This document shows, in pieces, positions 34,512 to 44,503 of a stretch of DNA of 64,000 bases. Position 1 is the first letter of the stretch, and the number at the start of each line of letters is the position of its first letter. A program made the translations under genes and the position numbers. The DNA comes from Algoriphagus iocasae (lineage in GTDB: Bacteria > Bacteroidota > Bacteroidia > Cytophagales > Cyclobacteriaceae), in the NCBI RefSeq assembly GCF_014206875.1, contig NZ_JACIJO010000002.1, positions 806,001 through 870,000 on the forward strand, given 5' to 3'. The notes below the pieces were generated by a model. That model had not been told where the DNA came from, made no database searches, and saw only the letters and a list, made by a program, of their open reading frames with translations.

Positions 34512-36311
34512 TTACCACTCTCTTCCGACTGGAATAACTTTCCAATTTTGATCTAAATAAGGAGTTTGTTCATAAAACCAACGATAGATTCTTCGTGGTG
34601 ATTTGGCAAATGCTTCATCTTTGGCCAACTCTTCCTCAAATCTCGTTTTTAGCGCCGGATCCTTATCAAGCATGCTTTGAATCATTGGCTCCATTACATA
34701 GGTTTCCATGTATTCCGTTTGGGACAAAATCGTATTGAAATATCCCCATTGGAAGAAACTATCCACAGATTCTGGTTCCATTAAGATCACTGCTAATTCT
34801 CCAAGAGCCTGATCTGTTTTGACTCTGACAGAACCTGGCTGTAACGTAACTTTTCTATAATTTTTGTCCAGATCAAAAGATTGGAAGCGCATCAAACCTT
34901 CATAAGGTTGACTGACCATTTTAAATTCATTTACTGTGGAAAACTCCAGATTCAATTCTTTTGGCTCGGTCAAAACTTCCATCTCGATTCCATGCTCCTT
35001 CATTTTTTGGATGACAGCATTCCATTCTACAGGAACCCAGTAGGCTTTTGGCACGGGGACAGAAGAAACAGGTTTGTCCATCAGAATACTTGGAACCAAT
35101 TGTGTGTCAGGTTCACCCAACCAAGCCACATATTCATTTCCTGTCAGCTCGGAGGTTACCTTTTCAGATTTGACTGCTAAAAATTCCACAGAATCAGCTG
35201 GAGTATCCCGGAATCCAAATTTTACCACAATCGATTCTTTAGGCTGATCCTGATCGGATGAAATGGCCGCCTGTAATTCCTCAAAATGATTTCCAACAGA
35301 TTTAATGGCTTGTTCCAAGAATACATAGGTCCCCAAAACCCGCTGCTCAAATGGTTTTAAGGAATGGTTTTCAATCAGAATAGAAGGAAGGTGTCTGATA
35401 TCTCCGTAGGTATGGGAAAATCTCGGGCTGAAGGAAAAGGCAATGTTACCTTCTGTAAAGTCCTCACCATTTGCTGCGAAAAGCAAAGGACCTGGAATAT
35501 GTCCCTGATCTTTCAAAGCCTGATCCACTTCTGGTTTGAAATTAGTAGCAAGCCAAGAAGAAATCTCGGGAGAATAGCCGCCTGTTTCCACAAAACCATA
35601 CGTCACATCATATTGATAATCGGCTCCATCAGTCACGTGAATATCGATGTATAAATCCGGATCATAATCCTTAATCACTTTGGCAATGGCTTGAATCCCC
35701 GCAGTCTCCAACTTGGTGTAATCGCGATTTAAATTCAGATTTACTGCATTGCTTCTCCAGCCCATGATTTTTGGGCCTCGTTGATTGACTCTGCCATAAG
35801 CACTTTTTCGTTCATGTCCATCCACATTCAAAATTGGAATAAAAAGCAAGTTTGCATAATCCAAAAGCTCCAGTTTTTCTCCCACATTGATATCTCTCAG
35901 AAGCATCATTCCCGCGTCTTTTCCATCGATTTCTCCAGCATGAATTCCTGCTTGGAATAGAATCAAGGGCTTTTTAGATGTGGATAACTCCTCTGCAGTG
36001 AAGTCCTGATCCTTTGAAACCATCACCATTTGGATAGTTCTTCCTTGTTCACTTGTACCAATGGAATTAATCGAGATATAAGGGGAGCTCTCGTTTAATT
36101 TTTCCAGCCAAGCCATGGTTTCTTCGTAACTCGGTGATTCTGTCAAACCTGATTTTTCGCCAGGTGTGATCCATGGATCTGTAGGCTCTGCTATCAAACT
36201 CTTGCTTTTACCTGACCAAGGAATTAGAGGCGGAAGAAAATCCTGTGCTGCTACTTGAAGTGAAAAAAGGCAGATGGAAAAGAGTAAAAGGGATTGTTTG
36301 TAACTTTTCAT
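34512..36311 (-). CDS. Secreted M14-family metallocarboxypeptidase
   Basis: This 599-residue enzyme has a signal peptide (LLLFSICLFSLQVAAQ) and a zinc carboxypeptidase domain in residues about 60-330. The zinc ligands are in FQAGIHAGEIDGKDAG (HxxE) and YIDIHVTDG, and the catalytic Glu is probably in SILIENHSLK. NLNRDYTKLE carries the conserved Asn-Arg pair that binds the C-terminal carboxylate. The C-terminal 250 residues form a non-catalytic region. It would trim peptides outside the cytoplasm. Confidence 0.9.
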   Translation of the reverse strand: MKSYKQSLLLFSICLFSLQVAAQDFLPPLIPWSGKSKSLIAEPTDPWITPGEKSGLTESPSYEETMAWLEKLNESSPYISINSIGTSEQGRTIQMVMVSKDQDFTAEELSTSKKPLILFQAGIHAGEIDGKDAGMMLLRDINVGEKLELLDYANLLFIPILNVDGHERKSAYGRVNQRGPKIMGWRSNAVNLNLNRDYTKLETAGIQAIAKVIKDYDPDLYIDIHVTDGADYQYDVTYGFVETGGYSPEISSWLATNFKPEVDQALKDQGHIPGPLLFAANGEDFTEGNIAFSFSPRFSHTYGDIRHLPSILIENHSLKPFEQRVLGTYVFLEQAIKSVGNHFEELQAAISSDQDQPKESIVVKFGFRDTPADSVEFLAVKSEKVTSELTGNEYVAWLGEPDTQLVPSILMDKPVSSVPVPKAYWVPVEWNAVIQKMKEHGIEMEVLTEPKELNLEFSTVNEFKMVSQPYEGLMRFQSFDLDKNYRKVTLQPGSVRVKTDQALGELAVILMEPESVDSFFQWGYFNTILSQTEYMETYVMEPMIQSMLDKDPALKTRFEEELAKDEAFAKSPRRIYRWFYEQTPYLDQNWKVIPVGREW

Positions 36312-36365
36312 AAATGGTATTTAAGCTATAAATATCGTCAGGATAATTTCAAGAGCAACGACATG

Positions 36366-36386
36366 AAAACGAATCATTCTTCGTTT
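36366..36386 (-). terminator. Weak intrinsic terminator over the sulfatase stop codon
   Basis: On the minus strand AAACGAA pairs with TTCGTTT around a 6-base loop, followed by TTTT. The TAA stop (36387-36385) runs into the left arm. The stem has few G-C pairs, so the call is tentative. Confidence 0.45.
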
Positions 36387-37767
36387 AGTCATTCGATACG
36401 AATTCTGGGTTTTTTGTACTTGGAATTGGCGCGTTAGTCTCTTTCCACCAATTGGACAGAAGCTCCATAAGTTCTTCTTTTTTGGCTACTTCAATTGTGG
36501 ATAAGTCTTTGGTTTCGGAAATATCATTTTCCAGATCATAGAGTTCTACTTCTTGGTTTTCGAAATAATAATGGAGTTTCCAATTTCCAATTCTTACAAC
36601 CGAACCAGGCCTTGTTCTGAAAATAGGATCTCTGGTTTCATTTTGACCATACTTATAAGCTTCCAAATAAATGGGAAAATGCCAGAATAAAGGTCTTTCT
36701 CCAAGTTCTTTATTCTGAGTTAAAAGTGGGATCAAACTTTCTCCATCCAAGGAATACTCTTCTTTGATTTCTGCAGCCTCCAGTATTGTTGGGAAGATAT
36801 CCAGATTTGTAATGGGGGTATGTTCGTTTGTTCCAGCTTGGATTTTTCCTTTCCAAAGGAAAAAGAAAGGAACACGAATTCCTCCTTCATAATAACTGCC
36901 TTTGCCCGATCGCAATGGTTGCTGATCGGTAATTCCTTTCAGGCCTCCATTATCAGAAACAAAGATGAGGATCGTGTTTTCGAGTTGATGGTTTCTCTTT
37001 AATGTGTTGATAAGTAAACCAATATTTCTGTCCAGGTTTTCCACCATGGTTGCGTATTCCGCATTTGATTGGCCGATTTTGGAGGATTTCTGCTCATACT
37101 TCGAAAGCAAAGATTTTACAGGCATAATCGGAGTATGGACTGCATATGGAGAATAATAAAGGAAAAATGGTCCTTTGGTTTTGTCCATTTCCTCAAGAGT
37201 TTTCAACATTATAGCATCCGTCAGATAATGTTCATTTTCTCCTTCCAAATTCACATTGCCATAAGGGGGATAATAGCTGGTAGGATGACCATTATGCCCT
37301 CCGCCGATATTCACATCAAAACCGAATTCCTGTGGAGAATCGCTAAGATGCCATTTCCCTGCATGAATGGTTTTGTATCCATTGCTTCTCAGAACTTGTG
37401 GTAATATGATTTGGTCTTTTCCGAGTGTGGTGGTGTTTTTGGTTGGTATGATTTTCCTGTCCTTGGATTTTCCTCTTTCTGAACTTCCTACTGTATATAT
37501 TCCATGTCGGGGATTCCATTTCCCTGTCATCATGCTTGCCCTGCTTGGAGCGCAATTGGAGGAAGCAGTATAGCCTTGAGAGAATATCTTTCCCCTTTTG
37601 GAAAGGCTGTCTATAACTGGTGTTTCATAAAAATCCGATCCCATAAACCCCACATCTCTCCATCCCATGTCATCAATATTGATCAGGATGATGTTTGGTC
37701 CATTGTTTTGAGAATATGCCTGTAGGCTAAATACAAAAAACAAAAGGATTGAGAAGGATTTCTTCAT
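36385..37767 (-). CDS. Secreted sulfatase (formylglycine type)
   Basis: This 460-residue enzyme has a signal peptide (FSILLFFVFSLQAYSQ). It hydrolyses sulfate esters using formylglycine made from Cys72 in NCAPSRASMMTG, a full C-x-P-S-R motif. Metal-binding residues are in INIDDMGWRDVG and FVSDNGGL. The maturation enzyme is not in this window. The substrate is unknown, but carbohydrate sulfates are the usual targets in marine Bacteroidota. It follows the CE15-like esterase by 26 bp on the same strand, which suggests one operon. Confidence 0.93.
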   Translation of the reverse strand: MKKSFSILLFFVFSLQAYSQNNGPNIILINIDDMGWRDVGFMGSDFYETPVIDSLSKRGKIFSQGYTASSNCAPSRASMMTGKWNPRHGIYTVGSSERGKSKDRKIIPTKNTTTLGKDQIILPQVLRSNGYKTIHAGKWHLSDSPQEFGFDVNIGGGHNGHPTSYYPPYGNVNLEGENEHYLTDAIMLKTLEEMDKTKGPFFLYYSPYAVHTPIMPVKSLLSKYEQKSSKIGQSNAEYATMVENLDRNIGLLINTLKRNHQLENTILIFVSDNGGLKGITDQQPLRSGKGSYYEGGIRVPFFFLWKGKIQAGTNEHTPITNLDIFPTILEAAEIKEEYSLDGESLIPLLTQNKELGERPLFWHFPIYLEAYKYGQNETRDPIFRTRPGSVVRIGNWKLHYYFENQEVELYDLENDISETKDLSTIEVAKKEELMELLSNWWKETNAPIPSTKNPEFVSND

Positions 37768-37793
37768 GAATGGAAAAGAATAAGAGATCGAAT

Positions 37794-39128
37794 TTAATCC
37801 TCTAAGTACCGCTTTGCAAATTCAATGAAATATGCCCAGTTAGGACCTTCGGTATGGCCTCCATCGTGCTGGCGGAATACTAAATCCCCGTCCAATAATC
37901 CGACATTCGTTCCTGGATATTGGTCGGTTTCTATACCCTTTTTACCCAATAGCTCATAAACTGGCGTAGCAGCAACCGCAGTTTTAAACATGCCTACCGC
38001 ATCAATCCAGTGTCCCTCCACATCTGGATCTCCCCCGGAAATAAATACAGGTCGAGGCGCACAAATCGCAACCATTTCATGTGCATCCACTGGTAAATCC
38101 ATGGGCGTAAGTGGACCTGCGTACTTGATGAAATTAGGAGTAAACCAATGATATTCTCCGGAAGAAGCCAAGTTCTCCACTTGTTCTCCGTAGATTCTTC
38201 GGAAAATTTTTGCCCCGCCGGCTCCGGAAGAAGCAATAAATCCTATGGCGAATCGAGGTTCGTCAACCATGGTAACCAAAGCTGCTTTCCCGTATCTGGA
38301 AAGACCTTCTATGGCAACTTTTCTGGCATCGACGCTTGGATCAGTTTCTAGGTAATCCAAAGCTCTGCTCGCTCCCCATCCCCAAGCTCTCAAGGTTCCC
38401 CAATCATCCAATTTTCTTGGTTGACCTTTATTGACCAAACCTATAATTCCAGCTCTTAACCCGGCTCCGTTATCTGCCTGAAAACTTGTTGGAATTAACA
38501 TTGCAAATCCCCAACCTTCTTTCAACATCTGCTCTTGCCAAGTCGGCCCTTGTGGTCTTGGACGCTGCATACTTGCTGGCCAAATCCAACTGAATTGCAT
38601 CACCAAAGGCACATTTTTGGCTTCTAAAGGGGTGGCCATATACATTTCAATGTTTACATCGATTTCTGGATAGGATGAGTTATCCACATGTCCAATTAGC
38701 TTTTTAAACCTGGCAGGAACTTCACCGAATAGGCTGTCTTTTTCTTCGAGGACTTCCCAGGTAACGGAAGGGGTATTTTCTGGGATTCTTCCATAAATCT
38801 CTGAAGCAAAATGCTCTTTGATCTCAGCCTTTCTTTTTTCCCAATCTTTTTTGTTTCTCACTGGCTGGCCATTATCAAAAACCAAGGGGTCAGGAAGAGA
38901 GCTGTATGGAGTTGCAATCGACTCATCTTTGTTTGCCGCATTGGGAGCTTCTGGATTTCCAGAAGGACCAGGTCGAAGCGACTCAATTCCTAATTTTTGC
39001 ATCATCAATTGATGATCTTCTTGGCTGAGTTTTGCAATGCTATCTCTAGCCTGTTGGGACATTTGGCCAAAAGAGGGAATACTGTTCAGGAAAATAGCCG
39101 ATGCAAGAATAAAAATGAGCTGTTTCAT
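37794..39128 (-). CDS. CE15-like glucuronoyl esterase
   Basis: This 444-residue secreted alpha/beta hydrolase (signal peptide IFILASAIFLNSIPSFG) matches CE15, the glucuronoyl methylesterases that cut ester links between xylan glucuronate and lignin or methanol. The nucleophile is Ser277 in EGLSRYGKAA (family motif G-C/L-S-R-x-G), the His is in RQHDGGHTEGPNW, and the aromatic block WGWGASRALDYLE is family-like. A general acetyl-xylan-esterase-like hydrolase is the alternative. It is upstream of the sulfatase. Confidence 0.85.
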   Translation of the reverse strand: MKQLIFILASAIFLNSIPSFGQMSQQARDSIAKLSQEDHQLMMQKLGIESLRPGPSGNPEAPNAANKDESIATPYSSLPDPLVFDNGQPVRNKKDWEKRKAEIKEHFASEIYGRIPENTPSVTWEVLEEKDSLFGEVPARFKKLIGHVDNSSYPEIDVNIEMYMATPLEAKNVPLVMQFSWIWPASMQRPRPQGPTWQEQMLKEGWGFAMLIPTSFQADNGAGLRAGIIGLVNKGQPRKLDDWGTLRAWGWGASRALDYLETDPSVDARKVAIEGLSRYGKAALVTMVDEPRFAIGFIASSGAGGAKIFRRIYGEQVENLASSGEYHWFTPNFIKYAGPLTPMDLPVDAHEMVAICAPRPVFISGGDPDVEGHWIDAVGMFKTAVAATPVYELLGKKGIETDQYPGTNVGLLDGDLVFRQHDGGHTEGPNWAYFIEFAKRYLED

Positions 39129-39170
39129 GAGAGGAATATTATTGGGTAGACTGCTTGTTTACAATGTAAT

Positions 39171-39204
39171 AAAAAAGCTCAGGCCTGAATACACAAACCT
39201 GAGC
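39171..39204 (-). terminator. Intrinsic terminator after the carboxylesterase
   Basis: GCTCAGG pairs with CCTGAGC (7 bp, G-C rich) and on the minus strand is followed by six U (A-run 39171-39176 on +). It separates the type B carboxylesterase from the CE15-sulfatase pair. Confidence 0.8.
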
Positions 39205-39231
39205 GATGGTAAATAATTGATTTATTCTTAA

Positions 39232-40890
39232 TTAGCTAGGCAAAGCCTCTCTTCCTCTTTTGTCAGGATTATTTTTGAGGGCGCTGACGTCATTGAGAAT
39301 CATGGTTTCTCCACCTTCTGGAGAATATTCTTTCCAATTTGGTAATGCACCTGCATTTGGATTGCCTGTGCGCATGAAAGCTAAAAGGGAAGCAGACATG
39401 GCTTTGGATAACTTTCTTGGTCTATCGCCTCCGCCAGTATGCGTATACATCCGATCGGTGTTATCAAACCAAAAACAGATATCAATACAGTGAAAAGCTT
39501 TCATTCTTCCATTGTATAATTCTGGTTCCCAGCCGAACCAAGCCAAATAAACCGGAGCTTTCTGTTTGGCTTTTGCATTGGCGGTGTTGATTGCACCTTG
39601 TCTGTTAGAAAGGACCATCGCCCAAATATCAGCTGGAGAAGCATCCGGGAAATCCTGTCTAAAGGCATTCACAATTTTCTCTGAATCAGCACCAAATCTT
39701 GGTTGGATTTTTTCGACCACTCCTGCCCAATCAATTTTTTCCAATTCAGGAGATGTTCTGGTTGGATTCCACTCGTGGAAGGTCGTACAAACCAACATTG
39801 GAATATCAGAAGCAAGACCATTTGGATCGGAGAAAAACTCTCCTTTAGGGATATTTACACCATCCGCGACCGGACCAAATCCACCTCGGAAGCCTGGAGT
39901 AGGATTATCTTTCCTCATTTTTTCCAATGCTTTGTTAGCAATGTCGATGTATTCCCTCCAGCTTAATTCCTGAAGTTTATCGACATTTTCAGGGCTTAAT
40001 CCTGCCTCCTTTAAAACATATTCTCCGAGCTTTCTGGAATATTCCTGATCATTTGCTACCAGCATAGATCCACTCAAAGGAACGCCTTTGTGTACCAAAC
40101 CTTTTGCAGCAGGCATGGACATGGTGGCAGTAACTTTTGCTCCACCACCTGACTGACCCATAATGGTGACATTACCAGGATCTCCCCCGAAATTGGCGAT
40201 GTTATCACGGACCCATTCCAATGAAGCAATAATATCCAATTGGCTGACATTGCCAGAATGGGCATATTTTGATCCACCGACACCCGAAAGATCTGTAAAT
40301 CCGATTGGACCTAGGCGATGATTGATGGAAACGAAAACGATGTCTCCGTTTTTACTGATGTTTTCACCATGGTAGCCGTCTTGTTCGATGCCATTTCCGT
40401 TGGTAAATCCACCTCCATGTAGCCAAACCAGAACCGGTCTTTTTTTGCTGTCCAAAGCTGGAGTCCAAACATTTAGTTTGAGGCAATCCTCACTTACATC
40501 ATCATAATTCCAATGGTCGGCAAAAGAATAGTCAGGACTCGCATAGCGGTTGTCCATGATTTGAGGAGCCGTATTTCCCCACCAGATCGTAGGCTTTACT
40601 CCAGTCCACTTTTCAGGTTTCTGTGGAGGCATAAATCTGTTTTTACCAGAAGTATCAGCCCCATAAGGAACTCCTAAAAAAGTATAAACATCATTGAGAA
40701 TATATCCTCTGATTTTGCCGGAATCTGTATTTGCTTCTGCAATACTATCTCCTATTTGTAGGAATTGACCAGAGCTGGCTTGTTTGGAATTGCTTTCTGC
40801 ATGGGTAGAAAAAGGAACGCTTGCAGCCAATCCAAGGCCTGCTGTACCTACGCCGACTTTCTTAAAGAATTCGCGTCTTTGGTTTTTCAT
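39232..40890 (-). CDS. Type B carboxylesterase with Tat-like signal
   Basis: This 552-residue alpha/beta hydrolase has an N-terminal twin-arginine signal (NQRREFFKKVGVGTAGLGLAA), so it is probably exported folded. The nucleophile elbow is TIMGQSGGGAKV (GxSxG) and the oxyanion region is VWLHGGGFTNGNG; EDCLKLNVWTP is the conserved type B block. It hydrolyses small ester substrates; the natural one is unknown. It lies between the M14 peptidase and the CE15 esterase but is bounded by terminators on both sides. Confidence 0.92.
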   Translation of the reverse strand: MKNQRREFFKKVGVGTAGLGLAASVPFSTHAESNSKQASSGQFLQIGDSIAEANTDSGKIRGYILNDVYTFLGVPYGADTSGKNRFMPPQKPEKWTGVKPTIWWGNTAPQIMDNRYASPDYSFADHWNYDDVSEDCLKLNVWTPALDSKKRPVLVWLHGGGFTNGNGIEQDGYHGENISKNGDIVFVSINHRLGPIGFTDLSGVGGSKYAHSGNVSQLDIIASLEWVRDNIANFGGDPGNVTIMGQSGGGAKVTATMSMPAAKGLVHKGVPLSGSMLVANDQEYSRKLGEYVLKEAGLSPENVDKLQELSWREYIDIANKALEKMRKDNPTPGFRGGFGPVADGVNIPKGEFFSDPNGLASDIPMLVCTTFHEWNPTRTSPELEKIDWAGVVEKIQPRFGADSEKIVNAFRQDFPDASPADIWAMVLSNRQGAINTANAKAKQKAPVYLAWFGWEPELYNGRMKAFHCIDICFWFDNTDRMYTHTGGGDRPRKLSKAMSASLLAFMRTGNPNAGALPNWKEYSPEGGETMILNDVSALKNNPDKRGREALPS

Positions 40891-41127
40891 CTGAAATAGT
40901 TTGTTTTTAAAATCAGATGGAATCTTGCTAGCCTGAATAATCCTTCCAGATTGGAAAGAATGTGCCTAGCATGATTTCATGATTTTGGGTTATTGATAAT
41001 GGTTTGAAATTCAATAAAATATAGCTTGCTAATTTTTGTAATCTCAAAATAATCAGGATTTCTTATTGAAGAATTATTTAAGTGGGAAAATATTGTTTCA
41101 AAATGAAAAAATAGTGGGAGGACACAT

Positions 41128-41160
41128 AAAAAAACCGACCACTTTTCAGCAGCCGGTTTT
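41128..41160 (-). terminator. Intrinsic terminator after the large M14 peptidase
   Basis: AAAACCG pairs with CGGTTTT around a 16-base loop; on the minus strand the stem is followed by U residues (A-run from 41128). The remaining 240 bp up to the carboxylesterase start is AT-rich with nothing else recognised. Confidence 0.7.
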
Positions 41161-41179
41161 CTTTTAACCTATTTTATCT

Positions 41180-43711
41180 TTATTGGCCTACCATAAAAAT
41201 GGCGTTACTCAAAACCAGTTTTCCTGATTCCCAGAATCCTCTAAAGATCGGATCATCCACAAAATAAACGATTTGGCCTCTTCCAGCTCTTTCAGCTCCT
41301 ACAGCCATGGACTCTCCCATTTTAGATTTGATTTTAAATCCAATATAGCCTGTTCGGTATGCATCGTTGTTGGCGATGATACCCGCATTTACTCCGTTAT
41401 TAAGGAATGCATACCTACTTGAGTTGTTTTTCAGGGTATAATATTTTCCTCCTGTGCCATATCCAAGTGGATGCGTTTCGTCCATGGTGATTTCATAAAT
41501 CGCACCTGCTGCACCGCCAGAAATTGCTACTCGCTCACCTTCTTGGTAAGGAGCCAAACGCTCTTCTTTTTCTAATGCTGTCGCTTCTTTTTCAGCAGCT
41601 TTTTTCTCTTCGTCTGTGTCAAAAGTCGCTAGATCAAAGCCTTCTTTGTTGGCAAATGCTCCCAAAGCACCATCGATCGCTATCAATTTTCCTCCTCCAC
41701 GAACCCATTCCATGACATTGTCCATCGCTGGTTTTGATAAACCTCCGCCTCTAGTGGAAGGCATGATCAACACATCGTATTTTCTCAGATCATAGCGACC
41801 CATGTTTTCAAGTTCCAGATTCACCAATGGATAATCCAGCTCTTTTTCAAAGAAATGCCAGATCGCTCCATAGTTTAAGGAATTGGTTCCGGATCCACCT
41901 ATTAATGCAACTTTTGGTGCTTGAATGATTCTGATATTTGGCGAGCCAAAGTCTTTGCCTTTGTCCATATAGCCACTCATAGTGGTGGCCAAGGTTACCC
42001 CGAATTTATTAGCGATTTCAACCACTTTTTGGTCAAAATTCGTCACATATTCATTTCCTCCTTTTGTGATCAAAAGTGAACCTGCCGGGAAACTTTTTCC
42101 TTCCACTTCGAAAGGAAACTCAGGATATTTCACTCTGATTCCTTCATTTAGCAAAGCTGACAAGAAAGCTACATCTCTTGTTCCTTCCCACGCAGCCATG
42201 TAAGCAACTGGAGTTTTTCCAACCTGATTTGCTGTAAATTCCGGTGCTTCATACGCTCCAGCAGGATCTAATCTAGTTTCGACAGCATAGGCCTCCAATC
42301 CATAAGCATAAGGCAAAGCCCAACTGGTGATATCATATGTTATACTGTCATGCAAAGCCGGATTCGGCTCGAAGAAAACTTGCGTCAATACAGATTTAGG
42401 TTGATAGGCACTGATAATGATGTCTTCATCTGAAGTGGCAAAGGAACCACTTTTACCTGTTTGGTATTCATATCCTTTCAGACCTGATTTAGAACCTGCT
42501 TTACCATATTTGATTCCATTCTTATCCAACAATTCCAATAATTTGGCTACCTGCGCAGGGTTGCTTTCTCCTTTAATTACAAAGCTTTTGTATTTGCCTT
42601 TCGGGCTAGAAGAGTTTTCATCATAAAACTTCTGATACTCCGCCAATAGTTTTTCGGCATTTTGGCTGGTTACCTCAGCCGCAGACATGGCAGCCGTATA
42701 ATGCCCAGCAATTCTATAGCTCAAAGTCACAGTATCCCCAACAGAGTTATATCCACCGATACCGGCTTGACCACCGCCACCTTGCTCGATAGTCATCCCG
42801 ATGGCTCCATTAAACATTGGGTAGGAATCTCCATAAGATGGATAAAGTAGGTCGAAACGCTCTTTGGTAAAATAGAAACGTCCCGCTTCGTCGAAGTATT
42901 TGGCTGTATTTCTACCGAAAGTATCCTGGAATTCATGCTGCCAAGGAGTCAATTGCTCATGCAAAGGTTCTGCAGCTGGAGCCATGTAGAATGGGTTGTT
43001 GATTCCCTGCTCGTGAAAATCCAAATGCAATTGTGGAAGCCACTGATTGTAAAGTTTCATTCTCTGTTGAGATTCCACCTGTACTTGCCACGCCCAGTCT
43101 CTATTTAGATCAAACAAGTAATGATTTGCACGACCTCCCGGCCAAGGTTCATTATGTTCTACCGACTGCAAATCAGGCTGCAATCTTGTGTTCATTTTCT
43201 GATTGTACCAGTTGGAATAGCGATCGCGACCGTCAGGGTTGATACAAGGATCCAAAATGATAACCTGATTTTTTAGCCAATCCTGAGATTTTGTATTAGC
43301 GGGATTCGCCAAGGTATAAAAAGAGGAAATTGCCGCTTCCATGCCTACGGATTCATTTCCATGCACATTGAAAGACATCCAGTTGATCGGAACTGAAGTG
43401 GAAGGTTCACCTTCCAAAACCCCGGCTCTTTTCAAATTATCCTCACGGATTTGCTCAATTCGAGCCATATTTTCTTCCGAAGCGATGATGGCTACAATAA
43501 GTGGACGCTTTTCGTTAGTCTCTCCATATTGGATCAGTTTCACATTGGGGTTATTTGCCGCAACATGCTCGAAATAATCCACCATTCGATGATGTGGAGT
43601 AAAACGATCGCCAGGTTTATAACCCAAAAACTGCTCAGGAGTCTGGATCTGAGCCCAAGAGCTTAAGGTGATCGAAAAAGCGAAAATTGTTAGAAGTATC
43701 AGTTTTCTCAT
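41180..43711 (-). CDS. Large secreted M14-family metallopeptidase
   Basis: This 843-residue protein has a signal peptide (LILLTIFAFSITLSSWA) and a zinc carboxypeptidase domain in residues about 45-340. Zinc ligands are in FNVHGNESVGMEAA (HxxE) and LHLDFHEQG, and the catalytic Glu is in GMTIEQGGGG. The C-terminal part includes a Rossmann-like block resembling a class I glutaminase-like fold (APKVALIGGSGTNSLN, YDVLIMPSTRGGG) that is probably non-catalytic. It likely degrades peptides outside the cell. It is divergent from the rhodanese gene. Confidence 0.9.
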   Translation of the reverse strand: MRKLILLTIFAFSITLSSWAQIQTPEQFLGYKPGDRFTPHHRMVDYFEHVAANNPNVKLIQYGETNEKRPLIVAIIASEENMARIEQIREDNLKRAGVLEGEPSTSVPINWMSFNVHGNESVGMEAAISSFYTLANPANTKSQDWLKNQVIILDPCINPDGRDRYSNWYNQKMNTRLQPDLQSVEHNEPWPGGRANHYLFDLNRDWAWQVQVESQQRMKLYNQWLPQLHLDFHEQGINNPFYMAPAAEPLHEQLTPWQHEFQDTFGRNTAKYFDEAGRFYFTKERFDLLYPSYGDSYPMFNGAIGMTIEQGGGGQAGIGGYNSVGDTVTLSYRIAGHYTAAMSAAEVTSQNAEKLLAEYQKFYDENSSSPKGKYKSFVIKGESNPAQVAKLLELLDKNGIKYGKAGSKSGLKGYEYQTGKSGSFATSDEDIIISAYQPKSVLTQVFFEPNPALHDSITYDITSWALPYAYGLEAYAVETRLDPAGAYEAPEFTANQVGKTPVAYMAAWEGTRDVAFLSALLNEGIRVKYPEFPFEVEGKSFPAGSLLITKGGNEYVTNFDQKVVEIANKFGVTLATTMSGYMDKGKDFGSPNIRIIQAPKVALIGGSGTNSLNYGAIWHFFEKELDYPLVNLELENMGRYDLRKYDVLIMPSTRGGGLSKPAMDNVMEWVRGGGKLIAIDGALGAFANKEGFDLATFDTDEEKKAAEKEATALEKEERLAPYQEGERVAISGGAAGAIYEITMDETHPLGYGTGGKYYTLKNNSSRYAFLNNGVNAGIIANNDAYRTGYIGFKIKSKMGESMAVGAERAGRGQIVYFVDDPIFRGFWESGKLVLSNAIFMVGQ

Positions 43712-43928
43712 AAAGTTGGGGATAGTATGAAGCCATGAATTTAAAAGGAATTGTCTTTTGGATTAGCACCAGTTAAAAAAATCTTGAATTTCAGCGGATT
43801 AAATATTTCCGAAGAGGGATTCTGTTGGAAATGAAGCTTTCAAAAGTCTTGTGTGACAAAAGTTCCTGTTTTTAAGAAGATTAGGTTTGAAATTGCATGC
43901 ATAATCTTGAAACAAAAACAATAATCAT

Positions 43929-44243
43929 ATGAATTTCTTCTCAGCATTATTTGGGACAACAGACAATACCAAATTGAAAGAGGCGATTGCCGAAGGCGCA
44001 TTTTTAGTAGATGTGCGATCTGCAGGTGAGTTTGCCTCAGGATCCGCTAAAGGTGCGGTAAATATTCCTTTGGATAGAATCAATAGTCAATTGGCGAAGT
44101 TTAAAGGAAAGAAAAATATCGTAGTGTTTTGCCGAAGCGGAAACCGTAGTGCTCAGGCTAAGAGCATTTTAGAACAAAATGGTTTCCAGAATGTTGTCAA
44201 TGGAGGCACTTGGAACAACGTAAGTGAATGTTTAGATAAATAA
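43929..44243 (+). CDS. Rhodanese-like sulfurtransferase
   Basis: This 104-residue single-domain rhodanese has no signal peptide after MNFFSALFGTTD and may be cytosolic. The active-site loop is VFCRSGNRS with the persulfide Cys followed by the anion-binding loop; LVDVRSAGEFASG and GAVNIPL are the CH2A-type motifs. Such proteins carry sulfane sulfur or protect thiols. It stands alone and ends with a terminator. Confidence 0.92.
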   Translation: MNFFSALFGTTDNTKLKEAIAEGAFLVDVRSAGEFASGSAKGAVNIPLDRINSQLAKFKGKKNIVVFCRSGNRSAQAKSILEQNGFQNVVNGGTWNNVSECLDK

Positions 44244-44258
44244 AGGGTTTAGGTTGCA

Positions 44259-44291
44259 AAAAAGGGAGAGTCATTCGGCTCTCCTTTTTTA
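44259..44291 (+). terminator. Intrinsic terminator of the rhodanese gene
   Basis: GGAGAG pairs with CTCTCC around an 8-base loop, extended by A-U pairs, with seven U at the end. Confidence 0.8.
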
Positions 44292-44503
44292 TTTAATTCC
44301 ACTTAACATGAAAATCGTAAATCATACTTTCGATTTCCAGATCTCTATGGAAAATACAGGAGAAAAAGAAGGTTTTCCACTTACGGAAAAGGTGAAGACT
44401 GTGGGATTGAGGGAGTTTTTATTTGGAATAGTTTAAAGTATTTCAATTATTCGGATTGTAAATCTCGAACAGCTCGTACCTAGCAAATTCTCAAATTTGA
44501 AAT

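Noticed and set aside
44254..44436. Short + strand frame after the rhodanese gene
   Set aside because: It starts in the terminator, begins at TTG and has no recognisable pattern; the inner ATG gives 42 residues only.
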